Below are positions 20,509 through 30,291 of a stretch of DNA of 42,783 nucleotides, in pieces. The stretch spans positions 1 to 42,783 of the forward strand of contig JANSLP010000280.1 in assembly GCA_029298735.1 (NCBI GenBank), in the 5' to 3' direction. Numbering within the stretch: the first letter of the stretch is position 1; every line of letters starts with the position of its first letter. The DNA is from Ophiostoma sp. CBS 140.51. Taxonomy: Eukaryota; Ascomycota; Sordariomycetes; Ophiostomatales; Ophiostomataceae. A program made the translations under genes and the position numbers. The notes beneath the pieces are model-generated. The model was not told where the DNA came from and searched no databases. It saw only the letters and a list, made by a program, of their open reading frames with translations.

Positions 20509-23119
20509 TTAGTCGTTAAGAGCGTTGGGTGGCAGGTTCGAAGGTGGGAAGCAGCGGTCAATGGCATCGGCCTGTCTTTTTGTTAGCAGTTTTTCAAAGC
20601 CTTGACACTCTGATGGGGGTGTGGACTCACATTGTTGCCCCACCAGTAGGGCATGCCCGTGTTGGTCAGGTTAATGGCAAACATGATGACCGTCGAGCAG
20701 ATTTGCGTGCCGCTGTCGAGACCTATGCCCAGCAAGTAGTTGTACTTGCGGAACCAGGCGGGGTGATAGCGCAGCATGTAGCCCATGAAGAACATGGCGA
20801 CCAAACCGGACGTCATGAGGTTGGTGGTCTGGTACACAGGGAAAAGGGTGGCGCCATACATGATGACGACCGGGTTGCAGCGGGTCTCGAGTTCCCATTC
20901 GGGCTTGAAAAGGTGGACGATGTAGACGAGGCCGACGAGGGCGGGACCAATGAAAAAAGCGTAGTAGATCCAGTTGTAGGGCGAGCCATCCTGGAACAAG
21001 ACTTTGGGACCGATGATACCCCAAATGACCGACAGAGAATAATAGTTGCGCGTCTGCAGGGCGTTCCAGGCGTTGGAGGCAACTACGCCCGTCAGGACGT
21101 CTTTGCCAATCTTGTCGATAACGAGACGCATGATGCCGTAGTTGATGAAGGGACCCAGCAGCGTGCCGTAGAGCTGGGCGACAAACATGTGCTTCTCGGG
21201 GATCTTCATGTAGAAGCCAAATTTGTAGTCAGATGTTAGGTTGATGTTCTGGACGAGCAGCTGGCTGGAGTAGACAATGCACGCCAGCACGGCACTAGGG
21301 TTGCCGCTGAACATGGCACCGGACAAAATTTCTGCCAGGTAGGACATGCCGACCTGCATACCGGCAATGCCATACAAGATACCATTAGGGAACGTGCACA
21401 CCACGGATATGATGCAGATGACGATGAATCCCCACCACTGCACGAGTTAGTAAACGAAATATTAATGCGGGAGGAAATATGGTTGGTAAAGGGCAACTTA
21501 CCGGCAGACCAAGATCAGCGCCGTAGAGACAGCCAATGGACAGGCCTATGCAAAGGACGAGAATCACCATGTACCACCAGTGAGGCACGCGCTCGGTACG
21601 GCTCATCAGCTTGAGGTACGGATCGCCGTAGTCGGAGCGGCGGTTCTTCCACGCGTTGATAACTGCGTTGACCGAGTCCTTGCCGTAGAACAGGACCGAG
21701 TACAGCAGGGCTCCGGTAGAGCAAGCGAAGCCAAAGAAGAAGTTCATGGCGTACGAGGTGCTCCACCGCGGCTGCGAGTAGGCGTCCATGGCGGTCTGGT
21801 TGAGCGTGTACTGCGGCGTTAGCACAGCCGACACGTCGTACGAGTTGCCCGTGGTGTCAAACGTGTCGGAGCTCATGGGCGGGTACGTTTGCGCGCCGAG
21901 GACGTTGCAGAAATACAAAATGGGGTAGATGAGCCAGCAAGCGATTAGGGCACCGCCAATCTGCGAAGCGTTACTCCAGAGTGGGATGTAAAGGGGAGAA
22001 AAGAAGGAAATGTAGTTCCAATCAAGACTGAAATCGAGCAGTCCGAAGCCGTAGTAGCCAGAGCCGGCAAGGAAGCCCTTCCACTTTCCATGGGCCATGT
22101 AGCAGAGGAGAGGGAGGGAGGAGAGCATGGCTACAGTCGGTGTTAGTGACTCTCCAGGAGGAGAAGCGAATAGATACTGCAGCACTCACGGAACAAAAAG
22201 CTGGGCAGCCATTGGTAGCAGAAGGTGGCACAACCGACAATGGCAAAGAATTTGATCGACTTGCTCGTGACGGACGGGTTCTTGTGCATAGCGTTGAAGA
22301 GCTGCACATTAGGCAGCACACCGGGGTAAAAGATCTTGGGTGGCCGCACAAGGATATCGCGGAAAAGACCGACAAAACCGTAGCCCAGCATTTGCGACGT
22401 CAGCAAAAAGCAAATGCCCCAGCCGGGGTTGATCTTGCGGTCGTAATAAAGCTCAAGGGCGGAAAGCGGGCCGAGACCGTAAGCCGTGTAGCACTGCGGA
22501 AGTCAGCGTCGTTCTTTTTGTGTTCGTAATATTGTCAAATGGCTCCTTTACTTACACTTCCCCAATAGGCAACAACGATCAAGGCGTGCTCCTTAGCATT
22601 CCACGGGCCCGGGTTCATGGTAAAGGACCAACCAAAAACCCGGAACCGGCGTGTCGGCAGGTACCGCGCCATGGCGTCGCCCATGCCCCAGGACAGAAGC
22701 TGGACGGTGAAGCTGCCGAGGTCCTGGTAGTACGGCTTGAAGTAGTAGAGGGTCGAAATGGCACAGCCAACGACAACCCAAAAGGTCGTCAGGACCCAGA
22801 AGCGGAAGGTCAGAATGGGTTCGTCAAAGTCGTTGTGCAAGTCGACCGTCTTGGCCACAAGCGGGATGGGGTAATCGATGAGGCGCGGGTCAATGACAAC
22901 CTCGTCGTCAGCGGGGACGTAGGGCTTGGCGGCATCCTCAATGATGGAGTCGTGCATCGAGGCGACCTCAATGTCATCGTCGTTATTGGTGGCCTGGGTC
23001 TTTTCGTTGAGCTTCTTCTCCGGGTCGGTGACTTTCTTGGGGCCAGGTGTAGCAGAGATGCTGTCGGCTTTGGCCGAAGGCACAGCCTCAGACGGGATGC
23101 CGTCCAAGACGACAGACAT
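20509..23119 (-). CDS. OPT-family oligopeptide transporter
   Basis: Five exons with introns 22494-22555, 22131-22189, 21438-21501 and 20572-20630 give 788 aa from ATG 23119 to TAA 20509. The last exon adds only about 20 residues (ADAIDRCFPPSNLPPNALND). After ~95 hydrophilic residues come at least 12 hydrophobic segments. The family motif NPGPWNAKEHALI begins at Asn169 with the usual KEH, and a late NYYSLSVIWGIIGPKVLF segment also fits fungal OPT1-type proteins. OPT proteins bring small peptides, glutathione or metal-chelate peptides across the plasma membrane with protons. Length is normal. Upstream lies a 2-kb spacer shared with no close divergent gene. Specificity cannot be told from sequence. 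Confidence 0.94.
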
Positions 23120-25113
23120 GGTGCCGATGTAATAAAGTAGAAACAATAGAACCAGACAGGGCGGCGATGAACCGTGGCGTCTTGGTCCTTCATTCAACGA
23201 ATGGAAGGAATGTCATATCCCTTATGTAGTTATTTGACTTTCACGCAGCTTCGACGATAACTCTCATCCATTGCAGACATCCTTCGGCGATGTTCCGGTG
23301 TTCTGGTCTAGGTTTCCGTCCTTTGTCGCCGCCATATTGGCACAGGCGGAGAAGCATTTGTGGCGCTGTTAGTGCAGCGGTCAATCTCGACCACGCGACT
23401 GGTGGAGAGGAGCAGCGAGCTCAATACTCAATGGGCATGGGAAAATGGGCCAATGGATGACAGTGCAATAGATTACGAGCGGGCAGAAAACCGCGTGGTC
23501 GGGAAACCCATACGACTCTGCGATGCATGGTCATTAGTATTGGGAATGGGGGAGAGGAGGGATAAGCGCAGGCCAGGGTGTGGAAGGATCGTCACGATGG
23601 AGCACAGAGATAGCACAAGCGAAGTCTAGATACTGGAGACCTCTATTGATCCTGGACAAACACTCAAACGAAGAGACCAGACGACATGAGCCGCTGTTAC
23701 CCTTCCGTTGTGATGACGCGTTCATCTCCACTGACAGCTGTCCGAAGGGAGGAGTGAAGATGTTGTCCATGTTCAGATGCCCCTGTCTGTTCAAGATAGG
23801 CTCAAAGGTCGTATGTTGCCGGCCGAGAAGGAACGGGCAAGAGACAGAGAGGGAGGAACAGAGATGAGATAAGATGCTGATGATTGTAAGACGGGTCCCT
23901 TGAGAACGAGCGAAGTGTGTGAGGTGAGCATGTTTCTGCAAACTAAGAGATGGGTGTTCGAAGCCGGCAATATCCGCTTGTTTCGACCATTGAATCTCAA
24001 GTTGTCCTACATCCGTCCTGACTTTGTCTCCAGCTTCACCTCAACTCAGACGCATCCTTGTCTCCACCCAAACGCCACGATGGACGCACGATGTCTTGTT
24101 TGGGAAAAGGTTGCAACCAAGATAGCATATTGCAATTGCAATGGATCCGTCAGATAGCATCACCCCGCGAATTGAGTTCGTTAGTGTGTCCGCTTCGGTC
24201 ACTACGGCTGCACGAACCGGGCGTCAAAGCCAGGGGTGGGCCGCGATAGTGGATCATGATGGACTAGGGCTGGAAAGGCTGAACTCCGAACGGAGATATG
24301 GGAAAGAGGAAAATGAGTGTACATACTTTGCAGAAGAACGAGAGGCAAGACGAGGCGAGAGAAGCACACGACAAAGAAACACAAATACTGAAAGTTGACT
24401 GCTAAAAACCATCTGCCGATGCTTTCCTATTTCCTGGACCTGACATGATAAGCTATTCCAGTTCCTCCAATGAACAACCCATCGTCAAGGTGACCAGATT
24501 GCTTTTCATAATGCCTGCCCATCTGGACAATATTGCACACCTCCCTTCCAACATGCAGGACAAACTTCTCGGACGTTACACGGGGTGAAGCGCTCGGGCA
24601 GCTCGCTGTAACGCCACGATCTTCGGGGTTTTGCGCCGACTCATGCAGGCTCCAAAACGAAGAAATTCCCGAGGACATGTTGTTGTGGCGTTGCATTTGC
24701 AGCCAGTACAACTGCCAATTCGGGACCCTTACACTGGAACGGCTGCACGCGCTCTCGCTAATTCTGCACTGGATGGGTAAGGCGTGAACGAGACGTGGTG
24801 GAAGACATGAGATAAAAGAGACGACGGGGACTGTTTCTTATCGGACCCGACGCCGTTGATATTTCATGGTAGTATTCTTATGCCGCTTCTTTCCTTCAAT
24901 GATATGAGTTTTCTGAGCAGCATTAAAAGACGAATGTCGAGAAACAGATGCTACAGTTTTTGTCAGTTAATCTGTGAGAAGCGGGCAGATTCTGCGACTT
25001 GTACGAATTCAGCAAACGTCCACTCTTCTCGAAAGATAACAGCGTGCCATCAACCACATCCCGCTCTTCCGTATCTCGCACAAGACATCTTGACCTTGGT
25101 TCGATTACTCTTC
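23120..25113. other. 2-kb gene-free region
   Basis: Holds the promoter of the OPT gene (left end) and the 3' end of the SDR gene (right end). Only short frames (135 codons or fewer) without family character are seen on either strand. No repeat, tRNA or other RNA gene was recognised. An unrecognised small gene cannot be excluded. Confidence 0.45.
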
Positions 25114-25977
25114 TTACAAGCAACGATACAGGAATGCACCATTATCAACGGGCAAGAACGCACCCGTGATAGCACTCGCCTGCTGCCCTGACAAAAAGAC
25201 CACCGCCTCCGCCACCTCCCGCGCATCCACCATTCGGTTCATCGGCGCTTGTTTGGCCGCCGCCTCCATAAACTCGGGCGTCAGTCCAGAGTCACGGTAC
25301 ATGGGCGTATCGACAAAGCCGGGCATGACGGCATTCACTCGGACCCCGTGAGGCGCCAGTTCCCGCGCATCGACCCGTACCATGCTGGCCACGCCGTGCT
25401 TGGAGGTGCTGTACGCCGAGAGTGTCGCGATGGGTGTGTGGCCGGCTAAAGAGCAGGTATGCACGATGCTGCCCCGCACATCACGGTGGTCCTTGTGGAT
25501 TGGTAGCGGTTCTTGCTTCAACATTTGAGCGGACTCTGCCGCCTCGCACAAAAAGGCACCTCGCAGGTTGACGCGGTTGATTTTGTCAAACATTTCCGTG
25601 GTCGTGTCGGCGGTGCGCACGCTGATGGTACCGACGCCGGCATTGTTACAAGCAAAGTCGATGCGGCCAAAAGTGGCGACACAAGTATCGACCATAGCAT
25701 GTACGGCTTGTTCGTCAGAGATGTCTGTAATTTGGAGGACGACCTCGGCATCTGGGGCGGTGGCCTGGATAATCTTCTTGGTTGCTGCAAGGCCCTTCTC
25801 GGACAGGTCAACAAGAAACAGCTTCTTGCAGCCTCGCTCAGCCAAGACGTTAGAGATGTGCTGACCGATGCCTGCGTCTGTTAGTATGTGCACATTAAAA
25901 GGAGTGCAGGCATTCCGTAACTCACCACTCCCGGCACCCGTAATCAGTGCCACACCGGTTTGTAAGAGTGCGTCCAT
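25114..25977 (-). CDS. short-chain dehydrogenase/reductase (classical SDR)
   Basis: Two exons with intron 25872-25925 (54 nt) give 269 aa from ATG 25977. The intron interrupts the nucleotide-binding motif itself: TGAGSG^IG is completed only by splicing (phase 1), and ignoring it gives a spurious longer reading. Visible features: TGAGSGIG (residues 13-20), VDLSE after beta-2 (an Asp there favours NAD(H)), a DI motif (ITDISDE), NNAG, catalytic Ser158 in HTCSLAG, Tyr171 and Lys175 in AYSTSKHG, and PGFVDTPM. Length is typical. It oxidises or reduces an alcohol/carbonyl in the cytosol; the substrate is unknown. The nearby SDR at 28192-29068 has equal length, the same intron position and a shared MLKQEPLP stretch, so the two are paralogues. 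Confidence 0.93.
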   Translation of the reverse strand: MDALLQTGVALITGAGSGELRNACTPFNVHILTDAGIGQHISNVLAERGCKKLFLVDLSEKGLAATKKIIQATAPDAEVVLQITDISDEQAVHAMVDTCVATFGRIDFACNNAGVGTISVRTADTTTEMFDKINRVNLRGAFLCEAAESAQMLKQEPLPIHKDHRDVRGSIVHTCSLAGHTPIATLSAYSTSKHGVASMVRVDARELAPHGVRVNAVMPGFVDTPMYRDSGLTPEFMEAAAKQAPMNRMVDAREVAEAVVFLSGQQASAITGAFLPVDNGAFLYRCL

Positions 25978-26517
25978 ATTGTCGTTTGAAATCTTTATTT
26001 GATCATGTGACACCCTTCTCGTGGAAGAACACATTTGATCGCGTAAAGAACATGCTATGCGGCCGTTCCAAGGACACAGGAGCGCAGGTTCGTCTGTATT
26101 ATGAGCAAAGTCCATTGAATATCTGACTAATTGGACTAACTGTCGTCGTGCCCAACTTCGGTCTCGTAGCACAGATCAAATCCTCTATTGCTGATTGTTA
26201 ACTTCGGTCTTGTGTTGTAATAGGGTCGTCACCGGTCGGCCTCGGCCTCGGGGACTAAAGCCGCGGGTAGTGAAACGCTGGGGAATTGGGCCGATCAGAG
26301 CGCCATGCGTCGTGCCAAGTTGGAATTTTTGGGGAGACGAAAGCTTGCGTTTTGCGGGGGAATGGTCCGTCAACGGCCAAGGCACAGTCAAAGATGCGGG
26401 GATTGATTCATGTAGGCCAAGAGCTCTTGTAATCCTTTTTTCTATTTGGAGGATAACTCCGGGGTATCAAAATGTATGTGCGTCGTGGCATTCGTCTCTT
26501 CGTTTTCTCATCCATTC
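25978..26517. other. intergenic, promoter of SDR gene and 3' side of the Fic relic
   Basis: 540 nt with no credible gene. It contains the upstream region of the minus-strand SDR and the end of the minus-strand Fic gene. Confidence 0.4.
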
Positions 26518-27213
26518 TTGCTCGCCTCGTGTGTTTTCATCCTGTCCTCCTTCAAAGCCGCTGTCAACAGCTCCAGCTGCGCCATCACGTAGCGGTCCAC
26601 CAGCAATGACGAGTCGTCGTCTGCTGCGTGACGTATCATCTTGAGGTATTCGTCTCGTGTCAAGTCCTTCAGACAGGCCGGGAGGTAGCCTGGCGCATCA
26701 GATCGCCCTGCATCATCAGACGAGATACCCGGCCGTTGCCATCAACAAAGGGATGGATCTGCAGAAAGTAGACCATGACGTAGCACGCGAACACCAGCGA
26801 GTGCAGCTTGTTTTCCGCCTCGCCTTGGGCACGGGCCCGCCATTCAAAGAACCGCTGCATGCATGCTGGCACCTCGAGATGGTAGGAGAATACAGCCGCG
26901 GGGCTGCTACGTACACCGATCGGCGTTTGCCGGTACTCTCCGAGACGGATGCGTGGGCCCAGAGTCCAGGGGTACATACCGTGGCCGCCCCCTCGTCAAG
27001 GTCTTTTATCGCAAATGTGGAGAGGCATCTGACCTGGTCTTCGTCCAGTCCACTTCTGGTCTCGGTCGTCTCAGCAATCCATTGGCTGGCGATGAGATGG
27101 TTGCCCAGCTCAATAGACTCTGGCGTGTCGGTCAGTGTCGTCTGAAGTTGTGGGATGGGTGTCGTCTCGGCGAGAGCTCGGATGGAGTAAAACATAAAAA
27201 AATTGCTCGCCAC
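26518..27213 (-). pseudogene. Fic-domain (putative AMPylase) gene with two frameshifts
   Basis: Read leftward, one frame gives FYSIRALAETTPIP to about 26985. It then shifts at a C5 run to GMYPWTLGPRIRLGEYR and AVFSYHLEVPACMQRFFEW, up to the Fic active-site loop IHPFVDGNGRVSRLMMQ (HPFxDGNGR, complete), and shifts again near 26695 to GYLPACLKDLTRDEYLKMI, ending at TGA 26518. Fungal Fic proteins have these blocks in one frame and in this order. Fic enzymes move AMP or another nucleotide group onto hydroxyls of target proteins. Both breaks are single-base changes next to short homopolymers, so true decay and sequencing error are equally open. No ATG with a good context precedes the first block, so a 5' exon may be lost or unseen. 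If the bases were corrected elsewhere it would be an ordinary Fic gene. Confidence 0.75.
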
Positions 27214-27375
27214 GTGACAAACATTGTTGAATCTTATCCAGGAAAGAGCGACCCAGGTACATGCTCAGGTACGGTATACTTCACCAGTTCCTTCCCCGCG
27301 GCTTCGTGAAACGAAAGAGGTATCACAACTTCCATCACCTTGAGGGGAAAGTAGAAGAAAGAGCTTCAAGATGGG

Positions 27376-27383
27376 TATAAATA
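27376..27383 (+). promoter_or_regulatory. TATA box of the EthD gene
   Basis: TATAAATA stands 171 nt before the ATG at 27554 and is followed by a CA-rich leader without ATG in good context. Confidence 0.5.
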
Positions 27384-27553
27384 CTTCCATCTCTGAAGGT
27401 TGTCAGGAAATGCATGGATGAAAGAGGTAGAGGATAATCAAGCTCCGACTTCCAAACATCCCCAAACGAAATCAAGCCCATACAAGCAGACATCCATCAC
27501 TGAAATACTTCCCTACCACAGTATTCAACACCCACTTTTTGACCATCATCACC

Positions 27554-27949
27554 ATGGCCCCCGTCGTCGTTCTCGGTTTCTACAAACGCAAGCCTGGCAC
27601 CACTCAAGACCAGTTCCGCCGCCACTGGGTCAATGTTCATGGTCCTTTGATTAGAAATATTCCCGGCATCGAGAACTTTTTGGTGCGCTACGTGCAGCAC
27701 CACCTCGACCGTGACAACCCCGCCATGGGCGTCTGCGAGTACGACGGCTTTAGTGAGGCATGGTTTGTCGATGCTGATGCAAAGAATCGTCTTTTCACCG
27801 CTGATGCTTTTCAACCCGCCCGCAAGGACGAAGAACTGTTTCTGGATATGGAGGCAACGAGATTGATTGTGCAGGATAACGAGCAAGTCATCATTACCGG
27901 TGGGCCGGAAGTGCAGGCAGCCCTGGCGAAAGTGGCAAACTTCAAGTAG
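27554..27949 (+). CDS. EthD-domain protein
   Basis: An intron-free gene of 131 aa. ATG 27554 (CACCATGGCC) is the first ATG of the frame. It fits the EthD family: a short ferredoxin-like beta-alpha-beta fold that starts VVVLGFYKRKPGTTQDQFRRHW and continues VHGPLIRNIPG and YVQHHL. A middle acidic segment (YDGFSEAWFVD) and a C-terminal EEL-F-D motif (KDEELFLDMEATRLIV) are also family marks. EthD proteins are dimeric; fungal members act in catabolic operons or as decarboxylases/cyclases and dehydratases on polyketide or phenolic substrates. It lies between two paralogous SDR genes, which supports a shared small-molecule pathway. Whole length is normal. The actual reaction is unknown. Confidence 0.92.
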   Translation: MAPVVVLGFYKRKPGTTQDQFRRHWVNVHGPLIRNIPGIENFLVRYVQHHLDRDNPAMGVCEYDGFSEAWFVDADAKNRLFTADAFQPARKDEELFLDMEATRLIVQDNEQVIITGGPEVQAALAKVANFK

Positions 27950-28191
27950 ATAATGAGGTAGACAGACCTTAAAAGGAAAGGGAACAGATTTGCTACAAAT
28001 GCTTGTTTCATAATAACATTTCTTTTGCTTTGGTTGCTATTACACGAAAAGATTAAATACCTGAAATTATCCAAGTCATTTGCTAAGGGTAGGCTCAATA
28101 AACATTAAGATTTCTGATTTTCTTTCATTTAATACCAAGCCAATTTCTGACTAATATCTAACTCGAACTACTACACGTCTTCCACGTGTTC

Positions 28192-29068
28192 TTAGTTTGG
28201 GTTATGAAGGTTCAGTCCGCCATCCACCGGTAGGTTCAGCCCCGTAATAAAGGTTGCCTGCGGCGAGCTCAGCCAGCAGATGGCATTGGCAATGTCCTCT
28301 GGCTGGCCATTGCGTCTCCACGCCGTCTTGGCCGCAAAACGTGGATGGTGCGTGTCGCCCATGGCCGGTGCCACCATGGGCGTCAGCGTGTTGCCGGGTG
28401 CTACCGAGTTGATGCGGATCTTGTCCGGACCGTAGTCAAGAGCGTCCACCTTGGTCATACCAATGACGGCGTTTTTGGAGGCAGAGTAGGCAGCCAGCCC
28501 AAGCAGGGGCACAGTGCCACAAAGACTGGTGACGTTGACTATGGAACCACGGCTCTCGTACCCAGGCAGAGGCTCTTGCTTGAGCATGATGCGTAGTTGT
28601 GCCCGCTGACAAAAGAAGGTGCCGCGCTGGTTGACATCGTAGACCAAATTAAAGTCACGACCAGTCAAGGAGTAGATGGACTGCGCAGGCTGAGCCCGAC
28701 CAGCGACATTGGCGGCGAAGTCGATGCGGCTAAAGAGGGTGACGCATCTGGCGTAGAAATCGTCGACTTCGTCTTCTTTCGTGATGTCGAGACGGGTAAT
28801 CTCAACGCGTGCCTTTGGGTGATCTTTGAGAATAAGGGCCTTTGTCTCTTCCAGACCTGCAAGGTTGAGGTCACCAAGCATGAGCTTCTCACAGCCGTCA
28901 CGGGCGAATGCGCACGCCGTGGCACGGCCAATACCTGTGTTATCAGAATAAATTTGCGAAAAAAGAAGAAACAAAATACGGAAGTTTACAGTATGCCTTA
29001 CCTGATGCCGCACCGGTCACCACAGCTGTGCCGCCCTCGAAATACGTCGCTGGTGTGTAGTTTGTCAT
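28192..29068 (-). CDS. short-chain dehydrogenase/reductase, paralogue of the SDR at 25114
   Basis: Two exons with intron 28935-29001 (67 nt) give 269 aa from ATG 29068 (MTNYTPATYFEGG). As in its paralogue the intron splits the TGAASG^IG cofactor motif in phase 1. Visible: LGDLN after beta-2 (Asp, NAD(H) type), RLDIT, an NVAG in place of NNAG (DFAANVAGRAQP), catalytic Ser159 in NVTSLCG, Tyr172 and Lys176 in AYSASKNA, and VAPGNTLTPM. A C-terminal FITGLNLPVDGG closes the fold. The NVAG change touches the residue that usually positions the water relay, so activity may differ from the sister enzyme. It is tail-to-tail with the EthD gene, 242 nt apart. The substrate is unknown. Confidence 0.93.
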
Positions 29069-30291
29069 GATGTTCGGTGGTTTCCAAATCCGTGAGAGAT
29101 GCGATTTGCGACTTTAGTTCCAGCAGACCAAGGCTATGTATAGCGGCTTCTTCCAGATGTACAAAAATTAACCAAAGACAACTCGAAAAATCTTTATCAT
29201 CATCAATAGAATGAGTTATCGATACCGGCCTTGATCCATGGCTGAAGGTGTACCTATGGTAACTATTATACGTGGGTCCGAGGGCCGGACTAAGAGCCAC
29301 TTCCTACATACTATTATATAGAGATTTTAGGGGTCTTTGCCATCATGCCGACCTTGTACAGATATAATAATCAATCATATATATTCTGACACCTGGAAAT
29401 CAATCCCGCGGCTTCGGGGTGTTGATCGCTGTAAGCTAAAAGCTGGGGTAAGTGGAGAATCTATATCCTCGCCCCGTCTTCGGCTTCAGCCTCGACGCCC
29501 TTTGACTGACAAACACATGTCTAGATAGATGATTTTCATTTATTTGTTTTCTCAGTAGCTGGGTGTTTAGTTCACTATTCGCAATATTTCTTTTGACTTT
29601 ACAAAGAAGAAAAGATTTTTTTTAGACTTTAATTGACTTTCTGTGAACTTCCTTGTTTTTGAACTAAAAACCAAAACTTGGAAGGTTGGATCTCTTCAAC
29701 ATCACTTTTTTTACTTATTATTCTTTTTCAACACGATCCTTCGAGATACGAGATGTTCCATTGGTAGCACAACATTTTGTTGCTCTACAGAAGCAGAGTT
29801 GTGCATCTGCGTCCCCTCCCAGAGAGAATTCAATATGAGGCCGAAGTTCGTCCACTACCAAGAGCAGGCACCGATGCCTGCTATTGTACGAGCCTCGACG
29901 CTGTCCGCGGCCACCATCCCTGTTATCAATTCAGTGGCCAGCATCGACGGAAGCATACATCCTGTCTCCCCACATCCTGACACGCGTCGATAAAGTTAAA
30001 ACAGCAACGGCAATCGATGACGTGTAGATGTCCGCGGCTACCCCGGATTTTCCCCAGATTTTGGAAAGTGTGAGAACTGATTCTGACTGGCTCTATATCT
30101 TTGGTCACCGTGGCTATTAATGTCCTTGTTGATATTCACGATTACCGGAATGTGAGCATCTCGAGTACTGTAAACAGATTGATCAAGTAATAAATACTCC
30201 GTACATCAATGTCTTCCATCATGTCTCAGAGATTCACGAAAAGGTTACGATCATATTCAATGCCAAGTCTTACGATTCATGAACCACCACA
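29069..30291. other. divergent promoter region of SDR and sugar-type MFS genes
   Basis: 1.2 kb, AT-rich in 29500-29760, without credible genes. A TATATAAT-like word (minus-strand sense) near 29313-29322 may serve the SDR gene. The region is shared by two divergently transcribed genes and could co-regulate them. Confidence 0.45.

Noticed and set aside
20529..21239. 236-codon plus-strand frame over the OPT gene
   Set aside because: Antisense shadow. The minus strand encodes the membrane protein with clear introns and the NPGPWNAKEH motif nearby.
22520..23140. 206-codon plus-strand frame over the OPT N terminus
   Set aside because: Antisense shadow of the first OPT exon.
19238..29068. Classical polyketide or non-ribosomal peptide cluster
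   Set aside because: No backbone synthase, terpene cyclase or pathway regulator of recognisable type is in the window, so only tailoring-type and transport genes can be claimed.
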